Positions 1 to 5,355 of a stretch of 5,355 nucleotides of DNA are shown one piece after another. The DNA is from Rubrobacter sp. (GTDB lineage: Bacteria; Actinomycetota; Rubrobacteria; Rubrobacterales; Rubrobacteraceae). The notes below the pieces were generated by a model that saw nothing but the letters and a program-made list of their open reading frames with translations, was not told the origin of the DNA and searched no databases. A program made the position numbers and the translations under genes. The stretch is from NCBI GenBank assembly GCA_013815485.1, contig JACDGB010000159.1, positions 1 through 5,355 of the forward strand, written 5' to 3'. Position 1 is the first letter of the stretch; every line of letters starts with the position of its first letter.

Positions 1-1160
1 TAGATCAGCTCACCCTCACCAACGAGCTAAGAAACATAGACCAGTACGACAAGATCGGGGGCCGTCCCTACGTCTTCCGGCTCGTCGAGAGCGTGCCGAC
101 CGCCTCCAACGCTGGCCGCTACGCCGAGATAGTGCGCGCCAAGTCGCTCCTGCGGGCCGTCATAGATGCCGGGAGCCGTATCTCCGAAGACGCCTTCCGC
201 GAACCCGACGACGTGAACGAGGCACTAGATTCCGCGGAGCAGCTCATCTACGATGTCTCCAACCGCAACCTCAAGGAGCAGCTCTCGCCCGTCTCCGAGC
301 TTGCCTCGGGGGCGCTGGAGATGATACAGAGCCTCTACGAGTCCGAGGGCGAAGTTACTGGCGTCGAGACCGGCTTCGACGACCTCGACCGTCTCACCAC
401 CGGATTCCACAAGAGCGACCTCGTCGTCCTCGCCGCCAGGCCGGCGATGGGGAAAACCGCGATGGCTCTCAACGCCATCTGGCACGCCGCCGGGCAGCAG
501 AAACTGCCGGTCGCAATCTTCAGCCTGGAGATGAGCAAAGAGCAGTTGGTGCAGCGTTTGATCTCCCAGACCATCCGCATCCCGACGCAGTCTCTCAGGA
601 GCGGGAACGTCAAGGCGGAGGACTGGCCGAAGCTCGTGCGGGGTGTCGCGGAGGTCAGCCAGGCCCCCATCTGGATAGACGATACCGCCGGGGTCACGCT
701 CATGGAGATGAGGGCGAAGGTCAGGCGTCTCTCCAGCCGCTTGCTGGCCCAGCAGGGGACCCCGCTCTCGCTCGTCGTCGTGGATTATCTTCAGCTCATG
801 GTTGGGCAGGGAAATCGCCACGACAACCGCCAGCAGGAGATAGCCGAGATCTCCCGCGGCCTCAAAGTCCTCGCCCGTGACCTCGATGTACCAGTCCTCG
901 CCATCGCCCAGCTCTCCCGCGCCGTCGAGCAACGCCACGATAAGCGCCCGCTCCTCTCCGACCTTCGCGATTCAGGCGCCATAGAACAGGACGCGGACAT
1001 GGTAATGTTCTTGTACCGAGACGAGTATTACAACCCGGATTCCGACGACAAGGGCATCGCCGAGGTCATCGTGGGCAAGCACCGCAACGGCCCCACCGGC
1101 AAGGTCAAGCTCGCCTGGATGGAGCAATACACCAAGTTCGCTTCCCTGGCCCGCCGCTAG
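1..1160 (+). CDS. dnaB: Replicative DNA helicase DnaB, 5' end missing
   Basis: Hexameric ATP-driven helicase that unwinds DNA at the replication fork and recruits primase. The frame is open from base 3 to the TAG at 1158-1160, giving 385 codons; about 470 is usual for the family, so roughly the first 80 residues lie outside the window. The GTG at 93 is an internal valine, because typical DnaB N-terminal sequence (TLTNELR, then GGRPYVFRLVESVPTASNAG) runs in frame before it. The visible part holds the end of the N-terminal helical domain, the linker, and the RecA-like C-terminal domain. Seen directly: Walker A ARPAMGKT with its lysine at 453-455, Walker B LVVVDYLQLM with its aspartate at 783-785, RDSGAIEQDADMV near 970, and KHRNGPTG with the likely arginine finger at 1083-1085. 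No intein interrupts the ATPase domain, although dnaB is a common intein site. The identification is secure. Confidence 0.97.
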   Translation, partial: DQLTLTNELRNIDQYDKIGGRPYVFRLVESVPTASNAGRYAEIVRAKSLLRAVIDAGSRISEDAFREPDDVNEALDSAEQLIYDVSNRNLKEQLSPVSELASGALEMIQSLYESEGEVTGVETGFDDLDRLTTGFHKSDLVVLAARPAMGKTAMALNAIWHAAGQQKLPVAIFSLEMSKEQLVQRLISQTIRIPTQSLRSGNVKAEDWPKLVRGVAEVSQAPIWIDDTAGVTLMEMRAKVRRLSSRLLAQQGTPLSLVVVDYLQLMVGQGNRHDNRQQEIAEISRGLKVLARDLDVPVLAIAQLSRAVEQRHDKRPLLSDLRDSGAIEQDADMVMFLYRDEYYNPDSDDKGIAEVIVGKHRNGPTGKVKLAWMEQYTKFASLARR

Positions 1161-1185
1161 ACTCGGCAGCCCACGTTAAAGTTAT

Positions 1186-1224
1186 CCGTCTTGCGAGACG
1201 ACAACGGTATCAAACCGTCTTGTC
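1186..1224 (+). other. Two overlapping hairpins between dnaB and the secreted-protein gene
   Basis: Hairpin A is CGTCT-TGCG-AGACG (1187-1200). Hairpin B pairs ACGGT (1204-1208) with ACCGT (1214-1218), extended by GACA (1200-1203) with TGTC (1221-1224) across a 2-nt bulge. The octamer CCGTCTTG occurs twice (1186-1193 and 1215-1222), so AGACG at 1196-1200 could pair with either copy. No T-run follows, so it is not a classical intrinsic terminator. It could be a weak dnaB terminator or a structured leader just upstream of the AGGAG ribosome binding site at 1230-1234. The pairing is visible; the function is unknown. Confidence 0.35.
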
Positions 1225-1240
1225 CAGATAGGAGCCCATC

Positions 1241-1861
1241 ATGCGCCGCGCCGTCATTCTCGCAACCCTCACCGTACTCCTGATCGCAGTCGCGGGCGTC
1301 ACCGTCGCCAGGGAAAATACTTCTACCCCAACTTCGCTATACAACGGCCAGCCAGAGTCCACGGCTCCAGATACCACCACCGTTCCCGAGTCCACTTCTC
1401 CAGAGACAACCGCTCCACAGTCCACCACCCCCGACGAACCAGATGAGAAAACTGTCGAGAAAACTGTCGAGAGAACTGTTGAAACAACTGTCGAGACGAC
1501 CGTCGTGGAGCCGTCGGCGCCGGAGGAGACTTTGCCTGTCGTGGAGCAACTCGGCGAGCCCGAAATGGATGAGGAGGCAGGCAAACCCGATTACCTCGGC
1601 AAACCCGACGAACTCGGCAAGCCAGAGAAGGTGAAGGGCGGCAAGAAGAACGGCAAGCTGAGGGGAATGGGCAAACTCGACGACATCGCAAGGCTGCCCG
1701 GCAAGGGAAATCTCCAAGTTGCCGGCAAGCCTGAAAAAGAACAGGCCGACGGCAATCCTGGCAAGGTCACCCTCTGTCACAAGGATAAGGTGGCGATCTC
1801 GGTCGGCGCGCCCGCGGAACCCGCGCACCTGCGTCACGGCGACAGCCTCGGGGCTTGCTGA
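1241..1861 (+). CDS. Secreted low-complexity protein with C-terminal Cys-His/HGD motif
   Basis: A 206-residue protein of unknown function, predicted to be exported. The ATG has a good Shine-Dalgarno AGGAG at 1230-1234, 6 nt upstream. Residues 1-23 form a signal peptide (MRR, then a hydrophobic core), with possible cleavage after AVA (18) or VTVA (23). Residues 24-100 are a Thr/Pro/Glu/Ser-rich stalk that includes five EKTV/ERTV/ETTV units (69-88). Residues 112-175 are Gly-Lys rich with repeated GKP. The end, LCHKDKVAISV then AHLRHGDSLGAC, contains both cysteines (179, 206) and all three histidines (180, 196, 199) of the protein. I recall this CH...AHL.HGD..G.C pattern at the ends of many bacterial surface proteins; a disulfide or metal site is inference. 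It lies 80 bp after dnaB on the same strand and converges on fabI. The same frame looks coding beyond the TGA stop. Gene reality is likely; function is open. Confidence 0.8.
   Translation: MRRAVILATLTVLLIAVAGVTVARENTSTPTSLYNGQPESTAPDTTTVPESTSPETTAPQSTTPDEPDEKTVEKTVERTVETTVETTVVEPSAPEETLPVVEQLGEPEMDEEAGKPDYLGKPDELGKPEKVKGGKKNGKLRGMGKLDDIARLPGKGNLQVAGKPEKEQADGNPGKVTLCHKDKVAISVGAPAEPAHLRHGDSLGAC
1445..1504 (+). repeat. Five 12-bp tandem units inside the secreted-protein gene
   Basis: Five in-frame 12-nt units of the type GAGAAAACTGTC. The first two are identical and the next three diverge (GAGAGAACTGTT, GAAACAACTGTC, GAGACGACCGTC). They encode EKTV, EKTV, ERTV, ETTV, ETTV. As the unit is four codons, copy-number change would lengthen or shorten the stalk without breaking the frame. 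Confidence 0.85.
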
Positions 1862-1921
1862 CATCGGCGCGCCAACGCGTTCTTCTGGAACAGCTACAAG
1901 CTGCTGGACGAGACGAGCTGA
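1862..1921 (+). other. Coding-like 19-codon extension after the TGA stop
   Basis: Directly after the TGA at 1859-1861 the same frame continues for 19 codons to a second TGA at 1919-1921, reading HRRANAFFWNSYKLLDETS. Eighteen of the 19 codons end in G or C, while first and second positions are close to half G/C, which is the signature of coding sequence in a high-GC genome. The peptide is rich in aromatics and unlike the Arg-heavy shadows of other frames. It may be a tail reached by stop-codon readthrough, the old C-terminus of a gene recently shortened by a nonsense mutation, or a fossil. The rest of the 68-bp convergent gap to fabI shows no T-rich terminator hairpin. Confidence 0.45.
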
Positions 1922-1929
1922 GGATCTCC

Positions 1930-2709
1930 CTACCGGATCGGGGCTCCTATCGCGTGGTATCCGCCGTCTACGTGGACGATCTCACCCGTCGTCGCGGGCC
2001 ACCAGTCAGAGAGCAGGCTCACGACGGCTTTTCCAACAGGCTCGGGGTCGGCGGTGTCCCAGCCTAGAGGTGCTTGCCTGGCCCACTCGCCCTCGATGCT
2101 CTCGAAGCCACTGATGCCTTTGGCGGCCAGAGTCTTTATGGGGCCGGCGGAGACCAGGTTCACCCGGATGCCGCGCTCCCCGAGGTCACGAGCCAGGTAG
2201 CGCGAGGTGGACTCAAGAGCGGCTTTTGCCACGCCCATCCAGTCGTAGGCGGGCCATGCCACCCGCGCGTCGAAGTCCAGTCCGACCACCGATGAGCCTG
2301 GCTTCATCAGATCCGCAAGTCCCACGGTGAGTGCCTTGAGCGAGTACGCCGAGGTCTGGAGCGCCGTGGCGACCGAGGGCCACTCGGCGGTCAGGAAGTT
2401 CCCCCCGAGGGCGTCCTCCGGGGCGAAGGCTATGGCGTGGACGATGCCGTGCAGTTCGCCCCACCGCTCCCCGAGGTCTTTGGCGACGGCCTTTATATCC
2501 TCCGGGTTGTTGGCGTCTAATTCCAGGACTGGCGGTTCGGGGTCCATGCGTTTCGCGGTGCGACGGGTGAGGGACGCCGCGCGCCCGAAGCTGCTCAAGG
2601 AGATCTCCGCTCCCTGTTCCCGCGCCAGCCGCGCCACCGAATAAGCGATGGACCTCCTATCCAGGACGCCGGTGACCAGTATCTTCTTGCCTTCGAGCAA
2701 ACCGCCCAT
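1930..2709 (-). CDS. fabI: Enoyl-[acyl-carrier-protein] reductase (NADH), FabI/InhA type
   Basis: Cytoplasmic short-chain dehydrogenase that reduces trans-2-enoyl-ACP with NADH, the last step of each fatty acid elongation cycle. The 259 residues match the usual length (E. coli 262, InhA 269). Seen: the FabI-type N-terminal nucleotide loop TGVLDRRSIA (13-22), ELDANNPED (63-71), HAIAFAP (91-97), VGLDFD (142-147), catalytic Tyr155 and Lys162 in PAYDWMGVAKAALES, the SAGPIKTLAA substrate-loop region (187-196), and the closing TGEIVHVDGG. VGLDFD and PAYDWM resemble mycobacterial InhA more than E. coli FabI. Ala92 sits where InhA has Ser94, and Ala94 where E. coli FabI has Gly93. The ATG has GGAGG (plus-strand CCTCC 2714-2718) only 4 nt upstream, which is short but usable. 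It lies 285 bp downstream of the sulfatase-fold gene on the same strand, so it is probably transcribed alone. Confidence 0.96.
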   Translation of the reverse strand: MGGLLEGKKILVTGVLDRRSIAYSVARLAREQGAEISLSSFGRAASLTRRTAKRMDPEPPVLELDANNPEDIKAVAKDLGERWGELHGIVHAIAFAPEDALGGNFLTAEWPSVATALQTSAYSLKALTVGLADLMKPGSSVVGLDFDARVAWPAYDWMGVAKAALESTSRYLARDLGERGIRVNLVSAGPIKTLAAKGISGFESIEGEWARQAPLGWDTADPEPVGKAVVSLLSDWWPATTGEIVHVDGGYHAIGAPIR

Positions 2710-2734
2710 AATGCCTCCGGATATAGCTTCTCGT

Positions 2735-2762
2735 TATTTAGGTATTCAGACGGAATAGTCTA
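2735..2762 (-). promoter_or_regulatory. Weak candidate fabI promoter
   Basis: The stretch just upstream of fabI (about 2720-2765) is clearly richer in A/T than its surroundings. Read on the minus strand it contains TAGACT (2757-2762, 4 of 6 matches to TTGACA) and, after 16 bp, TAAATA (2735-2740, 3 of 6 matches to TATAAT), placing a start site about 20 bases before the ribosome binding site. The match is poor and this is a guess from position and composition. Confidence 0.25.
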
Positions 2763-2821
2763 GGGTAGAAGCTGGAACCTCGCCAACGCGCGCGTGACGC
2801 GGCGGGCGAGATTTAGAATAG

Positions 2822-3020
2822 CTGGCCGGGAAGGCATCCATCGAAGGCAAACAGCGCCGCGGCGCGTGGTTGGACATGGTCCCTAAACGACGACCACTTC
2901 GAGAGCGCCGGTTACCAGTCGGTCGCGGCCGCGTGGAGACGGATATTCTACGAGGTGGTGGAGAGTCGGCCAAGTGCCGGTGGGAGGAATCTGCTTACGG
3001 AGCGGTTGTCTCCTCCGTGA
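2822..3020 (+). pseudogene. Decayed, frameshifted gene remnant between fabI and the sulfatase-fold gene
   Basis: No intact gene fits here, but two plus-strand segments have coding character. From 2822 to 2881 one frame reads LAGKASIEGKQRRGAWLDMV, with 17 of 20 codons ending in G/C. From 2880 to 2963 another frame reads LNDDHFESAGYQSVAAAW then RRIFYEVVES; 24 of 28 codons end in G/C against 11 of 28 at the second position. The second frame stays open to a TGA at 3018-3020, overlapping the 3' end of the opposite gene. Neither segment has a convincing start or ribosome binding site, and a TAG lies just before each (2819-2821; 2814-2816). A broken gene with one frameshift near 2880 would explain this. 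I do not recognise the family. Chance open frames in high-GC DNA are the alternative. A 12-bp palindrome (2854-2865) lies inside. Confidence 0.3.
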
Positions 3021-5028
3021 TCCCCGTGGTCTCCTCGATGGTAGTCTCTTCCGGCTTGTTGAGCTGGTACTCGTAGATCTTGTTCACCGTCGCCTGCCAG
3101 ACGAGCAGGTCCTGGCGGCGTTCTTTCAGCTCCTTATCGGGCTGCTGGTCCGCGATGTTGTTTCTCTCTTGGGGGTCGGTGGTTAGGTTGAAGAACTCGT
3201 CAGCTTTGTTCCCGTAGTGGTAGATGTATTTCTTGTTGTCCTCCATGCTAGCCAGGCATCGGTCATCGTGGAAGCAGCTCGCCATCAGGACGCGGTCGCG
3301 GGGCGGGGAGAGGATCGAAGCCCCGTTGTAGTCGCCTCCCTCTACCTCGTAGTTAAGCAGGTCCGCCACCGTCGGCATGATATCCAGCTCGTTCACCGCC
3401 GGCTCGACGTTCCTCCGTCCTTCGGAACGGCGCGGGTCGTGGACGATGAGCGGTATGCGCAGCCCTTCGTTGTAGATGGTGTCGTCGTGCTGATATCGTT
3501 CGTGCTCCCCAAAGCCCTCGCCGTGGTCCCCGACGATGACGAAGACCGTGTCCTCGTACAGCCCCATCTCCTTGTACTGGTCGAACAGGTTCTCCAGGAA
3601 GTGGTCCTGGTAGTAGATAGTGTTCAGGTAGCGGTTGAGGTCCTCGTTCTCCTCCCCCGTTACGTACTTCTCCTCGCCGTAACGCTCGGGGACGGTGTAA
3701 TCGTGGTGGGTCGTCACCGTCAGGTACGTGGCGAAAAACGGCTCGCTCCCGTTCTCCAGTAGCCAGTCCTGGCTCGGCTCCAGCATGATGTCGTCCTCGT
3801 AGCCGAAGTAGTTGACCTCCTCGAAACCCGTCTTGTCCATGTCGTTGACCGGATAGAAGTCCTCGTAGCCGAAGTTCTCGACGAGTTGCGGACGGCGCTC
3901 GAAGTTCTCGGTCGCCGACTGAAAGAAGGCGGTGTTGTAGCCCTGTTCTCCCAGCAGGTCCGCCAGGCAATCGCCCGGTATAGCGTCAGGCTCGGACTCC
4001 GTGAGGTCTGTGTCCAGCGGGGGCGTCACGCCGCAGATGGATGCGGTCAGCGCCTTCGAGGTGTGCGGGACCACCGCGTAGGCGTTCTCCGCCACCACGC
4101 TGTCGTTCGCCAACTCACCCATGAACGGCGTCGTTCCGATCTGCGCGTATGGCGTGGTGGATTCCGCTCGGGTGGATTCGAGAACGACCATCACGACGTT
4201 GCGCCGTTCGGTTTTTTTCGTCGCCTTCAAGGTCGCGTCAGTTGGCAGATCTCCCGCCGCGAGTTCGACTTGGATCTTCCCGGATGGCGGCTCGACCAGT
4301 TCCCGGACGAATACGTTCGCCACCGCGTCCCGGGAGAAAGAACTTCCCGCCCCCGTGACGCTCGGCACGAGCGAGAGGCTCCCCAAGACCACGGCTAGAA
4401 AGCACATCGAAAGCGCCACCGGGCGCGCGCCGCCCGCTCCCAGCGCGCTTTCACCCGATGGTGCCGGGATATACCAGTCGTCTCCGAGAATGCGGGTCAC
4501 TATCGCCGGGCCCGCGACCCCGTAGAAGAGGAGGGTGGAGATCAGGAGCCAGTGCAACGACGTCGTCTCTGACGCGATGATCTCCTGTACTTCCCCGAAG
4601 GTGGAGAAGGAGAAAGCAATGACGCTGAAATCCAGCGTCGAGCCCGTCGTCTTGTAGTAAAAGTGCGCCGATGTCGTGAGCGCCGCGACGGTGATCGTGG
4701 CGAGGTGGAAGAAAATCAGCGCCGGGAACCGCGTCAGTGCGCGGCGGGTCACGGCGAACAGCCCGATCCAGAGCACCACGTATCCCAGGTTGAAGAACAT
4801 CTCCGAGCGGATCTGATCCAGAAACCCCAGAGGCCCCGGTACGTCGAGTTGGGTCGCCACGCGAACGGCCTTCAGGGCGACGTCATAGATGAATACCGGG
4901 ACGAGCAGGGACAGCAAATAGATCCAGTCTTCCCGGATCAGAAGCGCCTTCAGGCGCGCGAGGATACCTGCGTTTTCGTCTTCCGTGCTCACGAGCGCGA
5001 CGGAGTTTAGCAAAGATTCCCTGGGCAT
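2995..5028 (-). CDS. Membrane-anchored sulfatase-fold enzyme, LTA synthase/MdoB-like
   Basis: From the ATG at 5026-5028 this is 677 residues, close to LtaS (about 650). Five hydrophobic helices (about residues 35-57, 77-94, 101-123, 157-179, 203-223) precede an extracellular sulfatase/alkaline-phosphatase-fold domain, the LtaS layout. Likely metal and active-site residues: Glu284 in VVLESTRAES, Thr323 in PHTSKALT (probable nucleophile), His441/His442 in TVTTHHDY, Asp501-His502 in VGDHGEGFGEH. The FFNLTTDPQERNN segment is typical of sulfatase C-termini, and the protein ends in a Thr/Glu tail (EETTIEETTGITEETTAP). The expected role is transfer or hydrolysis of a phosphoglycerol-like or sulfate ester group on surface polymers; the substrate cannot be read from sequence. 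The start is uncertain. The frame is open to a GTG at 5211, but those 61 extra codons look non-coding. A TTG at 5011-5013 preceded by AGGGA is another candidate. The ATG has no clear ribosome binding site and lies inside an inverted repeat. Confidence 0.88.
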   Translation of the reverse strand: MPRESLLNSVALVSTEDENAGILARLKALLIREDWIYLLSLLVPVFIYDVALKAVRVATQLDVPGPLGFLDQIRSEMFFNLGYVVLWIGLFAVTRRALTRFPALIFFHLATITVAALTTSAHFYYKTTGSTLDFSVIAFSFSTFGEVQEIIASETTSLHWLLISTLLFYGVAGPAIVTRILGDDWYIPAPSGESALGAGGARPVALSMCFLAVVLGSLSLVPSVTGAGSSFSRDAVANVFVRELVEPPSGKIQVELAAGDLPTDATLKATKKTERRNVVMVVLESTRAESTTPYAQIGTTPFMGELANDSVVAENAYAVVPHTSKALTASICGVTPPLDTDLTESEPDAIPGDCLADLLGEQGYNTAFFQSATENFERRPQLVENFGYEDFYPVNDMDKTGFEEVNYFGYEDDIMLEPSQDWLLENGSEPFFATYLTVTTHHDYTVPERYGEEKYVTGEENEDLNRYLNTIYYQDHFLENLFDQYKEMGLYEDTVFVIVGDHGEGFGEHERYQHDDTIYNEGLRIPLIVHDPRRSEGRRNVEPAVNELDIMPTVADLLNYEVEGGDYNGASILSPPRDRVLMASCFHDDRCLASMEDNKKYIYHYGNKADEFFNLTTDPQERNNIADQQPDKELKERRQDLLVWQATVNKIYEYQLNKPEETTIEETTGITEETTAP

Positions 5029-5053
5029 CCCGGAAATGTTCGAGATGCCCAGG
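5020..5053 (-). repeat. 10-bp-arm inverted repeat over the sulfatase-fold gene start
   Basis: CCTGGGCATC (5020-5029) and GATGCCCAGG (5044-5053) are perfect reverse complements around a 14-bp centre. In the minus-strand transcript this folds into a hairpin whose 3' arm contains the ATG at 5028-5026, and which ends beside the AGGGA before the alternative TTG. It could hide the translation start, or act on DNA as a dyad operator. The repeat is certain; its role is inference. Confidence 0.7.
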
Positions 5054-5253
5054 ATGATTGACCGACGCCGAAAATGGGAATACCGTAAGACTTGAATGGG
5101 TGGCCGCGGAAGGGAATAGCCGCAGGAAGGGAATAGCCGCACTTTGAAGAACGGCCTCACGGGCGAAGAGCGTCGGAACAGGCGCGTGAGCCGTGCCGTA
5201 ATGGTAACCACGGACGCCGCGTCGGATAGATAGTCGCAAGGGAAAGGAGAATC
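5029..5253. promoter_or_regulatory. Divergent intergenic region between the sulfatase-fold gene and the acs-like gene
   Basis: These 225 bp separate two divergently transcribed genes and so must hold both promoters unless the membrane protein starts farther upstream. It contains part of the inverted repeat at 5020-5053, the 17-bp tandem duplication at 5108-5141, and a looser copy of the repeat core (GGGAATACCG, 5076-5085). TTGAAT (5092-5097) and TTGAAG (5144-5149) resemble plus-strand -35 boxes, but I cannot pair either with a good -10 box. The acs ribosome binding site closes the region. Confidence 0.55.
5108..5141 (+). repeat. Perfect 17-bp tandem direct repeat (two copies)
   Basis: GGAAGGGAATAGCCGCA occurs twice head to tail with no mismatch (5108-5124, 5125-5141). 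A degenerate copy of its core, GGGAATACCG, lies at 5076-5085, 36 bp before the first full core at 5112, about two repeat lengths. Spacing of 17 bp is somewhat over one and a half helical turns. Possible roles are regulator binding or a recent slippage duplication. Confidence 0.85.
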
Positions 5254-5355
5254 GTGAGCGAAGAGCAGACAGAAATCCGTACCTACGAGCCGCCGGAGGA
5301 GTTCGCCGGAAAGGCTACCATCAGGGACTCCTCGGTGTATGAGGAGGCGGAGAAG
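5254..5355 (+). CDS. acs: Acetyl-CoA synthetase-like AMP-forming ligase, N-terminus only
   Basis: The first 34 codons of a gene cut by the window end. The GTG start at 5254-5256 has a purine-rich Shine-Dalgarno, AAAGGAG (5243-5249), 4 nt upstream. The peptide begins MSEEQTEIRTYEPPEEFAGK and continues ATIRDSSVYEEAEK. The F.PP.EF..KA.I.D..VYEEAE pattern is typical of the N-terminal segment of acetyl-CoA synthetases (ACS domain, preceding the AMP-binding domain), which make acetyl-CoA from acetate, ATP and CoA in the cytoplasm. No catalytic motif is inside the window, so propionyl-CoA synthetase or another ACS-family ligase is possible. It is divergent from the sulfatase-fold gene and its upstream region carries the tandem 17-bp repeat, a natural candidate control site. 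Confidence 0.75.
   Translation, partial: MSEEQTEIRTYEPPEEFAGKATIRDSSVYEEAEK

Noticed and set aside
225..938. Long open frame on the minus strand opposite dnaB
   Set aside because: It is antisense to strongly conserved DnaB sequence, and such mirror frames are common in high-GC coding DNA; it has no recognisable motifs.
1859..1861. TGA read as selenocysteine
   Set aside because: I see no convincing conserved stem-loop just downstream and no redox-type context; readthrough or a recent stop mutation fits better.
1337..1864. Minus-strand open frames opposite the secreted protein, and the plus-strand frame at 1719-2114
   Set aside because: Compositions are Arg/Ser/Leu-skewed mirror or shifted readings of the repeat-rich gene; the 1241 frame has the signal peptide, ribosome binding site and C-terminal motif.
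1801..1874. Repeated TCGGCGCGCC near the end of the secreted-protein gene as an attachment site
   Set aside because: Only 10 bp, made of common G/C words, with no integrase or tRNA nearby.
2854..2865. Palindrome GCGCCGCGGCGC as terminator or operator
   Set aside because: Short self-complementary G/C words are expected by chance here, there is no T-run, and it lies in a coding-like remnant.
2746..2973. 75-residue minus-strand open frame between fabI and the sulfatase-fold gene
   Set aside because: Pro/Arg/Ser-rich with poor third-position bias; the plus-strand frames in the same place show better coding character.
5029..5211. 61-codon N-terminal extension of the sulfatase-fold gene to the GTG at 5211
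   Set aside because: The extra residues are Arg/Pro/Phe-rich with no similarity to LtaS-type N-termini, and the segment contains the 17-bp tandem repeat, which would shift frame between copies. It looks like promoter DNA.

Overview
The window comes from a high-GC bacterium, and the protein styles point to a deep-branching actinobacterium. Rubrobacter or a relative is my best guess. That rests on the InhA-like enoyl-ACP reductase, the secreted protein ending in a Cys-His/HGD motif, and strongly G/C-ending codons. It is an inference, since no rRNA or other taxonomic marker is present.

Layout from left to right: (1) the 3' three quarters or so of dnaB, the replicative helicase, on the + strand and cut by the window edge; (2) an 80-bp gap with two overlapping small hairpins; (3) a 206-residue secreted, low-complexity protein on the + strand whose only cysteines and histidines lie in a compact C-terminal motif, and whose reading frame stays coding-like for 19 codons past its TGA stop; (4) convergent to it, an InhA/FabI-type enoyl-ACP reductase on the - strand; (5) a 285-bp gap holding what looks like the decayed remains of a + strand gene; (6) a large - strand membrane-anchored sulfatase-fold protein of the LTA synthase/MdoB type; (7) a 225-bp divergent intergenic region with a perfect 17-bp tandem duplication and a 10-bp-arm inverted repeat covering the probable start of the membrane protein; (8) the first 34 codons of an acetyl-CoA synthetase-like gene on the + strand.

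The genes do not form one obvious pathway. dnaB is DNA replication, fabI fatty acid elongation, the acs-like gene acetate or acyl activation, and the sulfatase-fold protein and the small secreted protein act at the cell surface. Strand changes and gaps suggest mostly separate transcription units. The least explained signals are the in-frame extension after the small secreted protein, the repeat-rich divergent control region, and the decayed reading frame between fabI and the sulfatase-fold gene. I see no CRISPR array, tRNA, rRNA, transposase or integrase, and no evidence for a new multi-gene system.
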